NCBI GenBank assembly: GCA_943370145.1 | Contig: CALRPY020000003.1 | Location: 70,184 to 134,183 of the forward strand | DNA from: Ga0077536 sp943370145 | GTDB lineage: Bacteria > Pseudomonadota > Gammaproteobacteria > Ga0077536 | DNA length: 64,000 nt | Direction of reading: 5' to 3' | In this document: positions 25,801 to 34,768 of the stretch, piece after piece | Numbering within the stretch: position 1 is the first letter of the stretch | Layout: every line of letters begins with the position of its first letter | Notes under the pieces: generated by a model | What the model saw: the letters and a program-made list of their open reading frames with translations, nothing else | Databases searched by the model: none | Told to the model about the DNA's origin: nothing | Translations under genes and position numbers: made by a program

Positions 25801-28141
25801 CGACCCGTCGGACCCGGACCAGTTCACCGAGCAGGCGCCCGTCGAACTGTATGGGGACGACGGCCTGAACACCCTGTGGAACGCGCGCGAGCAACTGTCC
25901 TCGATCAGTGAGGAGGACATCACCGTCCAGCGCGACTACGAATCTGATGCCAGCAGCGGCCGTCATATCCTGACCTGGATGGACGAGGACACGGACAATG
26001 TCGTCGGCAACGACGAGGTGATCGACCTGACCGCCGACAACATCGATGCTGACAACTTCTTCTGGCTCGACACGGACGACGTTGCCGGCGCGAAGAATCT
26101 CGTTGACTGGGTACGCGGCAAGGACACCGGGATCACCGGCTTCCGCAAGCGCGTCGTCGACTACGACGGCGTCGATGGCCCGCGGGAAGCCGAGATCATG
26201 CGCCTCGGCGACATCATCAACTCGACGCCGGTGGCTGTCTCCGCCCCGTTTGCAGGCTTCGACCAGAGCGCGCTCGATCCCTCCTACGCCGAGTTCCGCG
26301 CGCATTACCAGCAGCGACGGCAGGTCGTCTATGTCGGCGCGAACGACGGCATGATCCACGCGTTCAACGCGGGCTTCTTCAACGCGCGCGAACTTTCCTT
26401 CGACCTCGCGCCCTCCGAGGATTCGAGCGTTACCCAGCACCCGCTGGGGACCGAACTTTGGGCTTACGTGCCCAAGAACCTCCTGCCGCACCTGCAGTGG
26501 CTGGGCCGCCCGGACTATTCGCACGTCTATTTCATGGACCTTCCGATACGCGTGTTCGACGTGAAAATCTTCCCAACGAACGACGACGTGCACATCAACG
26601 GCTGGGGCACGATTCTGGTCGCGGGCATGCGCTTCGGCGGTGGCAACGACAGCACCGGGGTCCAGGTCGACATCGACGGCGACGGTGACGCGAGCAATGA
26701 CGTGCGGACGAAATCGGCCTACGTGATCCTCGACATCACCGACCCCGAGTCACCGCCGACGGTGCTAGCGGAACTGAGCCCACCCAATTCGCAGTTCACG
26801 ACCTCCGTGCCGCAGGTGGTCGGATTCGGCGACCCGACGGGTGAAAACGCCGGCAAGTGGTACCTGGTCTTCGGCACGGGGCCCACCAATCTGGCGGATG
26901 CGACCTATGCGTCTTACGGCGACCCGCTGCAGAACGCGAATGTCTTCGTCTACGACCTGTCGCAGATGCGTGCCGCAACAAGCGCCAGTGACAAAAACGG
27001 TCTGAGCCGAACCTTCACGCTGGACGACGCGAACGTGTTCGTCGGTGATGTCGTGGGGACCGACTTCGACATCGACATGCGGGACGAGGCCATCTACTTC
27101 GGCACGGTCGGCGCCCCGGTCGCGCCCGGTACGGACCCGGACGACGTCGAACAGGGCACGCTTTACCGCATCCTGATGGATGAGGACAGCAACGCGACCA
27201 ACTGGAGCGCGCCGGAGAGCCTGTTGAGCGACCTCAATCAGCCCTTTGTCACGCAGCCCGCGGTGACCATCGACAACAAGCTGCGCCGCTGGGTCGTGGC
27301 CGCCAGCGGTCGACTGTTCGTCAACGAGGACAAGCTCAGCGAGAACCAGCAGAGCGCCTACGGGATCATCGATCCTGAATTCAGCGGCGCGTCGACGCCC
27401 ACCCAGGTCAGCGACCTCCTCGATGTGTCCCGTGCGGTGGTGTATTCGAACGATACCGTCGACGGCGTGTCTGTCGGCAGCGGCGGCGATTCGAACAACG
27501 ACGGCGCGGTCAATACCACCGAACTACGAGAGGCTGTTGCCGCCGCCGGCGGTTGGCGGAAGGACTTCGCAGTCAATGGCGTATTGCCGGCGGCCGACGA
27601 GGACGAAGAGGAAGATGAGGCCGAGGACGGCTCACCCGCCGAACGCAGCGCAAGCCGCATCTCCCTGTTCGGCGGCATCATGTTCGCCTCCCTGTACACG
27701 CCAAGCACCGATCTGTGCGGCGCCGATGGCTCCAGCCGCCTGCTCGCCGTGGACTTCAGCACCGGCGTCACGCCGTCATTCGGGGTATTCCCGTGTGCCG
27801 ACTGCGACGACCCGACGGTACCTGTGCCGGAAAGCTTCGATCAGGGCGGCGGCTATTCGTCGAGCGCAAGCGTGCACTTCGGTGAGCAAACCATCGAGGG
27901 CAAGGTTACGATCATCACGCAGGACTCGCGCGGCGAACTCGAGTCCACCGACGCGCAGACCGGCAGTGGCCAGCCGGCCGCTGAAATCTCCTGGCGTGAA
28001 TATCGCAGCGGCGAGACGGGCCTCGACGCGGAGGCAGGCACTTCAGCCTCAGGCAGCGGCGAAAGTGGCAGTGGCAGTGGCAGTGGCAGTGGCAGTGGCA
28101 GTGGCGACAGCGGCGGCGGTAACGGCGGCGGAAGAAAATAA
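22817..28141 (+). CDS. pilY1: PilY1-like pilus tip adhesin/assembly protein
   Basis: 1774 aa, large even for the family. An N-terminal signal peptide ends near WSASAQA. The C-terminal PilY1 beta-propeller region starts near residue 1165 with RQVVYVGANDGMIHAFNAG. Calcium-loop-like segments rich in D/N occur around residues 1285 (DIDGDGDASND) and 1560 (DSNNDGAVN), similar to the loop that controls pilus extension in PilY1. Many cysteines occur in the N-terminal half. The extreme C-terminus is a low-complexity Gly-Ser tail encoded by a hexamer repeat. No clear von Willebrand A MIDAS (DxSxS) motif was seen. Confidence 0.9.
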   Translation: MKTAQSLSAFCKGIVLSIGFLPGIWSASAQANLSGADMGTYTATPILTVESVPPLVMLAMSMDHQYFIKAYNDYTDLDKNGTVERTYSDAFEYYGYFHSDLCYKYSDTDGRFNPVGKVDTPRENANDDSFDHYCSTDAASWSGNFLNWATMTRMDVVRKILYGGLRSTDTATTSVLERSYLPGDAHSFAKYYNGGDLAKLTPHDTIKTDTTNGGNDDGVDDTYEGITLCNTTHAGTSGSSQTVTTGPMMRVVSGNAQLWSANERRQCTWRDEFGANGNSNIPSRSGIEAFSGDPLDSSQLKTPGAKRDHTVRVKVCDASVTAPQNLENCRTYGSNLKPEGLLQKYGLDGQMKFGLVTGSYADNVSGGRLRKRISAINDEVNTADGTFIALSASTPGIIKALNSVRIWGYGYDDGTYLSGGDGGDNCTFQLTDIATEGKCASWGNPMSEIYLEALRYFASSTREATAAFTNGGTDNNYISGFLEDPEWDSPINADNSCASLNTIIFNASVSSYDDNQTDPSGLSDDTAAELTKTVGDADGEDLEGADFFVGRSGTSVNEFCTAKTIDGTNGLGDVYGLCPEAPTVRGSYHMAGLAHFAHTEDLRSDLPDEQTIKTFAVSLATANPIIEIPVSSTQTVRILPAYRLRKGGNSATESLNDPTKDGGGALVDFKIVRPHTEVSATNNATPEAGTGIFSGLFYVNWEDSEQGGDYDMDMWGTIEYRLDTKAADKQLRITTTAVHEATNIAQLFGFITSGTTEDGFHAYSGIEGANYTDPTGVKGCIDCRPVSGEGGSTGQFGAQFHDFTLSADDAAGVLESPLYYAAKWGGFTDTDDNKKPTIEGAEDDHSEWDGDGDGIPDTFYFVTDPGQLEASLREVFDTILERVSSGTAAAVVANEQKGNGALFQALYDPEKSDADGNTVRWIGTLHALFVDTHGFIREDGNSNGRIDDFGTDPVIKLEFDDSAEASERRTKLIRYEPIEDDPDTSELEGVDPLRPDPSDPDQFTEQAPVELYGDDGLNTLWNAREQLSSISEEDITVQRDYESDASSGRHILTWMDEDTDNVVGNDEVIDLTADNIDADNFFWLDTDDVAGAKNLVDWVRGKDTGITGFRKRVVDYDGVDGPREAEIMRLGDIINSTPVAVSAPFAGFDQSALDPSYAEFRAHYQQRRQVVYVGANDGMIHAFNAGFFNARELSFDLAPSEDSSVTQHPLGTELWAYVPKNLLPHLQWLGRPDYSHVYFMDLPIRVFDVKIFPTNDDVHINGWGTILVAGMRFGGGNDSTGVQVDIDGDGDASNDVRTKSAYVILDITDPESPPTVLAELSPPNSQFTTSVPQVVGFGDPTGENAGKWYLVFGTGPTNLADATYASYGDPLQNANVFVYDLSQMRAATSASDKNGLSRTFTLDDANVFVGDVVGTDFDIDMRDEAIYFGTVGAPVAPGTDPDDVEQGTLYRILMDEDSNATNWSAPESLLSDLNQPFVTQPAVTIDNKLRRWVVAASGRLFVNEDKLSENQQSAYGIIDPEFSGASTPTQVSDLLDVSRAVVYSNDTVDGVSVGSGGDSNNDGAVNTTELREAVAAAGGWRKDFAVNGVLPAADEDEEEDEAEDGSPAERSASRISLFGGIMFASLYTPSTDLCGADGSSRLLAVDFSTGVTPSFGVFPCADCDDPTVPVPESFDQGGGYSSSASVHFGEQTIEGKVTIITQDSRGELESTDAQTGSGQPAAEISWREYRSGETGLDAEAGTSASGSGESGSGSGSGSGSGSGDSGGGNGGGRK
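28064..28105 (+). repeat. Hexamer tandem repeat, 7 x AGTGGC, within pilY1
   Basis: Seven exact hexamers encode an (SG)n tail near the PilY1 C-terminus. Because the unit is six bases, gain or loss of copies would change tail length without shifting the frame. Confidence 0.85.
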
Positions 28142-28183
28142 CAGGCGAGGACCGGTCCAAACCGGTCCGGACTCGAGGATTGC

Positions 28184-28633
28184 ATGATGAATCAGTCGGG
28201 AACGGAAGCCACACGAGCCCATCGGCAGACCGGCGTCACGTTGATTGAACTGATGATCGTGGTGGTGGTCGTCGGGATACTGGCGTCGATTGCCTATCCC
28301 AGCTACCAGCAGTACATCCTGCGTTCGAGACGAACCGAGGGCAAAGCGCTGCTGATGGACATCGTGGCGCGACAGGAGCGTTTCTACATGGATCGGAACA
28401 GTTATACCGATGACCTCACCGCGCTGGGCTTCAGCAGTGAAACGCCAAAATCGGCGGAGGGCAAATACGCGGCTTCCGTCGCGGCCGGCGCTTCGGCGGA
28501 CATCGAAACCAGTTACGAGGTGACCGTCAGCCCGCAATGGCCAGGCGGAGACCCTGAATGCGGCGATCTCACGCTGGATTCGCGGGGCGCCCAAGGCAGC
28601 TCGACCGGCAGCCTGGAGCGGTGCTGGCGATGA
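28184..28633 (+). CDS. pilE: Type IV pilin-like minor pilin PilE
   Basis: 149-aa prepilin with cleavage after the glycine of RQTG and mature start VTLIELMIVVVVVGILASIAYPSYQQY. The C-terminal pair of cysteines (in PECGDLTL and ERCW) and the DSRGAQGS turn are typical of PilE minor pilins. The stop overlaps the next start by ATGA. Either of two adjacent ATG codons (28184, 28187) could be used. Confidence 0.9.
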   Translation: MMNQSGTEATRAHRQTGVTLIELMIVVVVVGILASIAYPSYQQYILRSRRTEGKALLMDIVARQERFYMDRNSYTDDLTALGFSSETPKSAEGKYAASVAAGASADIETSYEVTVSPQWPGGDPECGDLTLDSRGAQGSSTGSLERCWR

Positions 28634-29106
28634 AGACCCGACGGCGGGCGGCGGGCCATAGAGCCCTTCGGCGCGCGGCCTTGACAGCCATCGCCCTGGT
28701 GCTCGGTCAGCAGGCCGCGGCGACGGAGATTTACCGGTGGAAGGACGAGAACGGTAACACCGTGTTTTCCGAACGCCGCCCGCCGCAGACCGACAACGCC
28801 GCGGTGGTGGAACTCAAATCAGGCAAGGCGTCTGCCGGGGCCGCGCAGCAGCTCGAGAAGGCTCGGGCACAGTTCGCGCCGCCCACGCCAGCGAAGGCGC
28901 CGGCCGAGGCGCCGCTGACGCCCGAGCAACAGGCTAAGCGCGCCGACGCCTGCGCCCAGGCCCGCAACGCGCTGGCCATCCTGCAGGGAAACAACCGTCC
29001 GCGTTACCAGGCTGATGACGGGCAGCTGATCGTCATGGACGGTGCGATGAAGGCTGCGCGGATGGCGGACGCCGAACAGAAGATCGGGGATTACTGCGCC
29101 GACTGA
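28630..29106 (+). CDS. DUF4124 domain protein, exported
   Basis: 158 aa. A basic N-terminus and hydrophobic segment (AALTAIALVLGQQAAA) form a signal peptide. It is followed at once by the DUF4124 motif TEIYRWKDENGNTVFSERRPP and a charged alanine-rich helix. It overlaps pilE by four bases, so it belongs to the pilus operon. Function is unknown; DUF4124 proteins often accompany pilus or cell-wall genes. Confidence 0.75.
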   Translation: MKTRRRAAGHRALRRAALTAIALVLGQQAAATEIYRWKDENGNTVFSERRPPQTDNAAVVELKSGKASAGAAQQLEKARAQFAPPTPAKAPAEAPLTPEQQAKRADACAQARNALAILQGNNRPRYQADDGQLIVMDGAMKAARMADAEQKIGDYCAD

Positions 29107-29130
29107 GCGGCGCAGCCCGACGCCAGGGTA

Positions 29131-30099
29131 TCAACGGATGTGGGGGTGAATCGGATCGCCCGGCCGGACGAGTTCCTTGGGCAGACTGAACACGACCTGC
29201 TCGATGATGCCGGGTACTTCATTGACAGCTTCACCGCCCCACGCCCGCAGCCGTGACACGACCTGCTCCACCAGCACCTCCGGCGCGGATGCGCCAGCGG
29301 TGACGCCAACGCTACGCTTGCCATCGAGCCATTCGCGCTGGATCTCGTCGGCATTGTCGATGAGGTAGGCGGCGATCCCCTGCTTCTCGGCGATTTCCTT
29401 GAGGCGGGTCGAATTCGAGCTAGTCTGCGAGCCGACCACGAGGATCAAATCGCAATCCTTGAGCAGGCCCTTGACCGCATCCTGACGATTCTGCGTCGCG
29501 TAGCAGATGTCCTCTTTCTTCGGGCCGACGATCTTCGGAAAGCGCTTGCGCAGCGCGTCGATGACGACCGCCGTATCGTCCATCGACAGCGTGGTCTGGG
29601 TGACGAACGCAAGGAATTCGGGGTCCTTGACCTCCAGCTTCCAGACGTCCTCGACCGACTCCACGAGGTACATGCCGCCACGACCCTTGCGGGCGCTGTA
29701 CTGCCCGAGCGTGCCTTCCACTTCAGGATGGCCGGCGTGACCAATGAGAATGCATTCGCGGCCTTCCTGCTGATAACGGCCGACCTCCATGTGCACCTTG
29801 GTCACCAGTGGGCAGATGGCGTCGAAGACGCGCAGCTTGCGCCGCGCCGCTTCCTGGCGCACCGCCTTCGCCACGCCATGCGCGCTGAAGATGACCGTCG
29901 CATCATCAGGCACCTCGTGCAGTTCGTCGACGAAGATCGCCCCCTTCTGCCGCAGGCCATCGACGACATATTTGTTGTGCACGACCTCATGCCGCACGTA
30001 GACAGGTGCGCCGAAGAGTTCGAGCGCACGCTCGACGATGCCGATTGCGCGGTCCACCCCGGCGCAAAAGCCGCGCGGATTAGCCAGACGAATTTCCAT
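29131..30099 (-). CDS. ispH: 4-hydroxy-3-methylbut-2-enyl diphosphate reductase IspH
   Basis: Last step of the MEP isoprenoid pathway, making IPP and DMAPP with an iron-sulfur cluster. The three cluster cysteines are present: C12 in NPRGFCAGVD, then DAICPLVTKVH and DICYATQNRQ. 322 aa. The start at 30099 places the first cysteine at residue 12 as in characterised IspH; the frame extends upstream but not sensibly. Its product feeds the squalene/hopanoid genes in this same window. It is normally next to fkpB, which is not here. Confidence 0.96.
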   Translation of the reverse strand: MEIRLANPRGFCAGVDRAIGIVERALELFGAPVYVRHEVVHNKYVVDGLRQKGAIFVDELHEVPDDATVIFSAHGVAKAVRQEAARRKLRVFDAICPLVTKVHMEVGRYQQEGRECILIGHAGHPEVEGTLGQYSARKGRGGMYLVESVEDVWKLEVKDPEFLAFVTQTTLSMDDTAVVIDALRKRFPKIVGPKKEDICYATQNRQDAVKGLLKDCDLILVVGSQTSSNSTRLKEIAEKQGIAAYLIDNADEIQREWLDGKRSVGVTAGASAPEVLVEQVVSRLRAWGGEAVNEVPGIIEQVVFSLPKELVRPGDPIHPHIR

Positions 30100-30145
30100 G
30101 GAAGTCGCTCTTGATTCGGAATTGCGAGTCCCGATTATACGCGCG

Positions 30146-30646
30146 CTAGTCCGCGTGGGCACCCGCCGCGGGCCCTGAAGAGGGCCTGATCATGTCGATG
30201 ATTATCATTGCGGCGCCTACGGAAATTGCGGCGTCGGCCACGTTGAATGCTGGAAAACATCGGGTGTCGTAACAGAGCTGGACGAAGTCGATCACATAGC
30301 CCAGAGCGACGCGATCCCAGCAATTGCCCAGCGCGCCGCCGAGCACGAGGGTGAACGCCAGCGGCATCCACCGGGTCCCTGCGGGCGACTGCCGCAACAT
30401 GGAGACAATCCAGACGGAAACGACCGTCGCGATGCCGATGAACATCCAGCGCTGCCAGCCGGAGCCATCGGCGAACATGCTGAATGCCGCACCGGTATTG
30501 TGGAGCAGGGTCAGGTTGAAGCCGGGGAAGACCGGCAGCGGGATGCCGTAGCTGAGCTGGCTCGCGGCGAGCAGCTTGCAGAGCTGATCGAGCCCCACGA
30601 GCGCGGCGGCCAGCGACAGCCACGGCCACAGGCGCGTACCCCGCAT
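30146..30646 (-). CDS. lspA: Lipoprotein signal peptidase (signal peptidase II)
   Basis: 166 aa, four predicted transmembrane helices. Catalytic aspartates lie in GNCWDRVALGYVIDF and FNVADAAIS, with the HNTGAAFS motif. It removes signal peptides of lipoproteins such as the DUF333, TPR and MlaA proteins found in this window. It starts 8 bases after ribF; the ileS gene that usually separates them is absent. Confidence 0.95.
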   Translation of the reverse strand: MRGTRLWPWLSLAAALVGLDQLCKLLAASQLSYGIPLPVFPGFNLTLLHNTGAAFSMFADGSGWQRWMFIGIATVVSVWIVSMLRQSPAGTRWMPLAFTLVLGGALGNCWDRVALGYVIDFVQLCYDTRCFPAFNVADAAISVGAAMIIIDMIRPSSGPAAGAHAD

Positions 30647-30654
30647 GCGACCGG

Positions 30655-31584
30655 TCAGCCCACGCCCAGCGCACGACGCGCCGCCGCGCAGTCCAGCGCG
30701 ATCTGGCGACCTAGGGCGTCGAAGTCGGTGAACGGCATGTCGTCGCGGATTTTCGCGACGAAATCGACGCGCAGATATCGCCCGTAGACCTCCCGCGCGA
30801 AATCGAAGATGTGGACTTCGAGCACGGCCTTGGTGCCGTTCACGATCGGTCGATAGCCGATGTACGCGATTGCCGGCAATGCCGTGGTACCGATTCCGCG
30901 CACCTGCGCGGCGAAGATTCCGTGCAAGGGACTGGCGCAGCGGTGCAGATCGATGTTCGCCGTCGAAAAACCCATTTCGCGGCCCTTCTTCTGTCCGTGC
31001 ACCACGCGGCCGGAAATGAAGTAGCGCCGCCCGAGCAGCGGCACGACCTCCTCCAGCTCCCCGCCGCGCAACAGCGCACGAATGCTGGTGCTGCTGACGC
31101 GTTCACCGTCCTCGAGAAAGGATTCGGCGCGATCGATCGAGAAACCGTGTTTCTCGGCGAAACTCTGCAGGAGCAGGAAGTCGCCGCTGCGATGGCTGCC
31201 GAACTTGAAGTCATCGCCGACGATCAGTCCCTGGATCGCAAGGCCATCGATCAGGCACTGCCTGACGAACTCATCGGCCGGGCGCGACGCCATGTGCTGG
31301 TCGAAGGGCAGCACCAGCAGATGATCGACGCCGAGACCTGCGAGCAGTTCCGCCTTTTCGCGCAGGCGCGTCAGGCGCGCCGGCGGCGCAGCCCGCGCGA
31401 AATACTCGGCAGGCTGGGGCTCGAACAGCACCACGGTGGACTTCGCGTTGCTGCTGCGCGCCTTGCCGACGAGCGCAGCGATCACCGCCTGGTGGCCGCG
31501 GTGGACGCCGTCGAAATTGCCGATCGTCGCCACACACGCCTTGTGCCGTGGCCGGATGTTGTGCTCGCCCCTGATGATTTCCAT
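30655..31584 (-). CDS. ribF: Bifunctional riboflavin kinase/FAD synthetase
   Basis: 309 aa. The N-terminal FMN adenylyltransferase has ATIGNFDGVHRGHQAV and the SSTSIRALLRGG phosphate motif. The C-terminal flavokinase domain has GRVVHGQKKGREMGFSTANI and ends with a VYGRYLRVDFVAKIRDD segment. It makes FMN and FAD. It follows murJ and precedes lspA on the minus strand. Confidence 0.95.
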   Translation of the reverse strand: MEIIRGEHNIRPRHKACVATIGNFDGVHRGHQAVIAALVGKARSSNAKSTVVLFEPQPAEYFARAAPPARLTRLREKAELLAGLGVDHLLVLPFDQHMASRPADEFVRQCLIDGLAIQGLIVGDDFKFGSHRSGDFLLLQSFAEKHGFSIDRAESFLEDGERVSSTSIRALLRGGELEEVVPLLGRRYFISGRVVHGQKKGREMGFSTANIDLHRCASPLHGIFAAQVRGIGTTALPAIAYIGYRPIVNGTKAVLEVHIFDFAREVYGRYLRVDFVAKIRDDMPFTDFDALGRQIALDCAAARRALGVG

Positions 31585-31631
31585 CGACTATGCCGGCCTG
31601 CGTGTGCGAGTTGCTGCGTGGGTACGCCGCA

Positions 31632-33179
31632 TTATAGCGACGCGCGCGGCTGGACCAAATGCGACGGACGCAGACCAAGCAACCACAGCATGGCGATGTA
31701 AATCAGCATCGCCGTGCCGATCAGTCCCGCGAGTTCGAGGGCCCTCTGCAGCGTGGTCAGTCCGGTCCATACCGGCAGGTCGTCGGCAGCCCACGCGAGA
31801 TACGCCCCCATCGCGATGCAAGCGGCGACCACGCGTGCCCCGAACAGGGCCCAGCCGGGGCCGGGTCGATAGACACCGTTGCCCAGCAGTCCGCGGAGCA
31901 GCAGGCCGGCGTTGACGAAGGCCGCAATCGAGGTCGCGAGCGCGAGGCCCGCATGCGACAGGGAGAACCCCAGCACCACGCACAGCACCGCGTTCGTCAG
32001 CATCGCAATGACGCCGATCTTCACCGGCGTGCGCGTGTCCTGGCGTGCGTAATAGCCGGGAGCAAGCACCTTGACCATGATGAACCCGGTGAGCCCGGCC
32101 GAGTAGGCCATCAGGCCCCGCGCGCTCATCAGCACGTCGCGCTCGCTGAATTCACCATATTGGAACAGTGTCGACAGGATCGGTCCTGCCAGCAGCGCGA
32201 GCCCGACGGCGGACGGAATGGTCACGGTGAACACGGCGCGCAGCGCCCAGTCCAGGGTATCCGAGAAGTGGTCGTGCTCGTTGCGCGCATGGTGTTCGGA
32301 CAGCCGCGGCAGGATCACCGTGCCCAGCGCGATCCCGAACAGGCCCAGCGGAAACTCCATGAGGCGGTCGGCGTAATAGAGCCAGGAGATGCTGCCCTGC
32401 TGCAGGAAGGACGCGACGAGGGTGTCGACCAGGAAATTGATCTGGGCAACGGAGACGCCGAACAGGGCCGGCACCATCAGTCCCAGGATGCGCCGCACCC
32501 CCTCGTGACGCCTGCGCGTGAAGCGCGGCAGGAAGCCCATGCGCCAGACGGCGATCAGTTGCAGGCTCAGTTGCAGGGCGCCACCGACGAGGACGGCCGC
32601 GCCGAGCGCATAGACCGGCTGCGAAAGCTGCGGCGCGAGCCACACCGTGCAACCGATGAACGACAGGTTGAGCAGCGCCGGCGTCACGGCCGGCAGCGCG
32701 AAGCGGCCATAGGTGTTGAGCAGGCCGCTGAGCAGCGCCGTGAGCGCGATGAACAGCAGATAGGGAAACGTCAGTCGCAGCAGTTCGACGCTCAGATCGA
32801 AGCGTGCCGCGTCCCCGACGAAACCGGGGGCGAACACGCTGATGACGACCGGCGCCGCAAGAATGCCAGCCGCCGTCAGGCCCAGGAGCACCATCGCGAG
32901 CGTACTGAAGACGGCGTCGAGCAGCCGCCTGACTTCATCCGGGGATGCTGTCGCCTTGGAGGCCGCCAGCACCGGCACGAAGGCCTGGGAGAAGGCACCC
33001 TCCGCGAACAAACGGCGGAACAGGTTCGGAATCTTGAACGCGACGAAGAATGCGTCGGTGGCGGCCGAGGCGCCGAACATGGCGGCAATCGTTGCGTCCC
33101 GCGCGAGGCCGAGGACGCGAGAAATCAGCGTCATCTGACCGACCAGCGCGGTCGAGCGCAATAGGCTTCTGGAGCTCAT
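31632..33179 (-). CDS. murJ: Lipid II flippase MurJ
   Basis: 515-aa MOP-superfamily membrane protein with about 14 hydrophobic segments. The N-terminus SRVLGLARDATIAAMFGASAATDAFFVAFKIPNLFRRLFAEGAFSQAFVPV is diagnostic. It moves lipid II across the inner membrane for peptidoglycan synthesis. It is divergent from rpsT, as in many gammaproteobacteria. Confidence 0.95.
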   Translation of the reverse strand: MSSRSLLRSTALVGQMTLISRVLGLARDATIAAMFGASAATDAFFVAFKIPNLFRRLFAEGAFSQAFVPVLAASKATASPDEVRRLLDAVFSTLAMVLLGLTAAGILAAPVVISVFAPGFVGDAARFDLSVELLRLTFPYLLFIALTALLSGLLNTYGRFALPAVTPALLNLSFIGCTVWLAPQLSQPVYALGAAVLVGGALQLSLQLIAVWRMGFLPRFTRRRHEGVRRILGLMVPALFGVSVAQINFLVDTLVASFLQQGSISWLYYADRLMEFPLGLFGIALGTVILPRLSEHHARNEHDHFSDTLDWALRAVFTVTIPSAVGLALLAGPILSTLFQYGEFSERDVLMSARGLMAYSAGLTGFIMVKVLAPGYYARQDTRTPVKIGVIAMLTNAVLCVVLGFSLSHAGLALATSIAAFVNAGLLLRGLLGNGVYRPGPGWALFGARVVAACIAMGAYLAWAADDLPVWTGLTTLQRALELAGLIGTAMLIYIAMLWLLGLRPSHLVQPRASL

Positions 33180-33267
33180 CTGGGGCTTCTGGTTTGGCGG
33201 AACGTCGCGGCGGCCGGCCGGACTGCCGCATTATAGCCACCAGACGTCCGATTACGGGCGTGCGGGA

Positions 33268-33296
33268 TTGACAAGCTGCGGATACATCTGCATATT
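33268..33296 (+). promoter_or_regulatory. Putative sigma-70 promoter of rpsT
   Basis: TTGACA at 33268-33273, a 17-base spacer and CATATT at 33291-33296 lie about 36 bases before the rpsT start. Confidence 0.55.
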
Positions 33297-33331
33297 TCGC
33301 CGTCTTTCACAAGCTCTACCGGAGCCCACAC

Positions 33332-33595
33332 TTGGCCAATACTGCTCAAGCCCGCAAGCGCGCGCGCCAGGCTCAGAAGCACCGGCTGCACAATGCAAGC
33401 CGCCGTTCGCTTCTGCGTACCCGAATCAAACAGGTTCTCAAAGCCATCGAGTCCGGCGACCAAGCCGGTGCCCGCGCTGCCTATGCGCAGGCCGTGCCGA
33501 TCATCGACAAGATGGTCAAGACGGATCTCGTGCACCGGAACAAGGCCGACCGTCACAAGTCCCGCCTCAACGCCCGCATCAAGGCGATGGCCTGA
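33332..33595 (+). CDS. rpsT: 30S ribosomal protein S20
   Basis: 87 aa, strongly basic. MANTAQARKRARQAQKHRLHNASRRS and HRNKADRHKSRLNARIKAM are typical. Translation begins at a TTG with GGAG 7 bases upstream; no ATG is available before the conserved N-terminus. E. coli rpsT also uses UUG, where it contributes to low, autoregulated initiation. Confidence 0.95.
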   Translation: MANTAQARKRARQAQKHRLHNASRRSLLRTRIKQVLKAIESGDQAGARAAYAQAVPIIDKMVKTDLVHRNKADRHKSRLNARIKAMA

Positions 33596-33607
33596 GGCGG
33601 AAACGCC

Positions 33608-34744
33608 CTAGACCAACGCCAGATTGTCACGGTGGATCAGCTCGGGTTCCCTGAGGTAACCCAGCGCTGATTCCAGCCGGGCGGTCGGCAGGCCCTTGAT
33701 TGCAGCCGTTTCATGCGCGCTGTAATTCGCGAGTCCCCGGGCTATTTCGAGCCCGGCCTCGTTCACGCACGACACGAGTTCGCCGCGTTCGAACTCTCCC
33801 TCCACGCCCAGCACCCCGACCGGTAGCAGGCTCTTGCCCTGCTCACGCAGGACCTTGCACGCGCCGGCGTCCAGGCGCACACGACCGCGCACATGCAACG
33901 TGCCGGCCAGCCACAGCTTACGGGCGGCCAGCTTGGTGGCAGGCGCCGCGAACAAGGTGCCAACCGCCCGTGCCGCGGCGATATCGAGCAGTACACCAGG
34001 TCTCCTGCCACCGGCGATGACGGTTGACGTTGCCGAGCGCGCCGCCAGTCGCGCCGCGGTGACCTTGGTGCGCATGCCGCCACGCCCCCAGGTGCCGCCA
34101 TCGCCCGCAATTTCCAGTAGCCGCGGGTCGTCGGCCTGGACCGTGCTGATGAGCGTCGCATCGGGGTTGGTGCGGGGATCCGCGGTCATCAGGCCGTCCT
34201 GATCGGTCAGGATGACGAGCAGATCGGCGTCGACCAGGTTGCTGACCAGGCCGGCAAGCGTGTCATTGTCACCGAGCTTGATCTCTTCGGTCGCAACGGT
34301 GTCGTTCTCGTTGATGACGGGAATGACCCCGAGCTGCAGCAGCGTCCACAGGGTGCTGCGGGAATTCAGGTAGCGCTCGCGATTGGCGATGTCGTCGTGT
34401 GTCAGGAGGATTTGCGCCGTCAGCAGGCCACATTCCTTCAAGGCCATTTCCCAGCAGCGTACGAGCCCCATCTGGCCGATCGCCGCGGCGGCCTGCAGCT
34501 GGTGCAGCGAGTGCGGTCGTTCTTTCCAGCCCAGCCGGGCAGCGCCCTCGGCGACCGCACCGGAGGTGACGACGACGACGTCGCGGCCTGCTCGACGCAG
34601 CGCGGCCAGTTGCGAGGCCCATTCGCCGATTGCCTCGGCATTGAGGCCGGCGCCCTCGCGCGTCGCAAGCGCGCTGCCGATCTTGACCACCCAGCGGCGC
34701 GAATCCGCCGCCGCCTGTCTCAATTGTGCTTCACCAACGTCCAT
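33608..34744 (-). CDS. proB: Glutamate 5-kinase
   Basis: First enzyme of proline synthesis. 378 aa with the amino-acid kinase core (WVVKIGSALATREG, VVVVTSGAVAEGAARLGW, INENDTVATEEIKLGDNDTLAGLVSNLV) and a C-terminal PUA domain (about residues 285-365). It lies 24 bases after obgE on the minus strand and is convergent with rpsT. Confidence 0.95.
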   Translation of the reverse strand: MDVGEAQLRQAAADSRRWVVKIGSALATREGAGLNAEAIGEWASQLAALRRAGRDVVVVTSGAVAEGAARLGWKERPHSLHQLQAAAAIGQMGLVRCWEMALKECGLLTAQILLTHDDIANRERYLNSRSTLWTLLQLGVIPVINENDTVATEEIKLGDNDTLAGLVSNLVDADLLVILTDQDGLMTADPRTNPDATLISTVQADDPRLLEIAGDGGTWGRGGMRTKVTAARLAARSATSTVIAGGRRPGVLLDIAAARAVGTLFAAPATKLAARKLWLAGTLHVRGRVRLDAGACKVLREQGKSLLPVGVLGVEGEFERGELVSCVNEAGLEIARGLANYSAHETAAIKGLPTARLESALGYLREPELIHRDNLALV

Positions 34745-34768
34745 CCCCGGCCTTGCCCTCGCCCTCTC

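Noticed and set aside
30100..30162. N-terminal extension of IspH
   Set aside because: The start at 30099 puts the cluster cysteine at residue 12 as in known IspH; the extension overlaps the end of lspA and is not conserved-looking.
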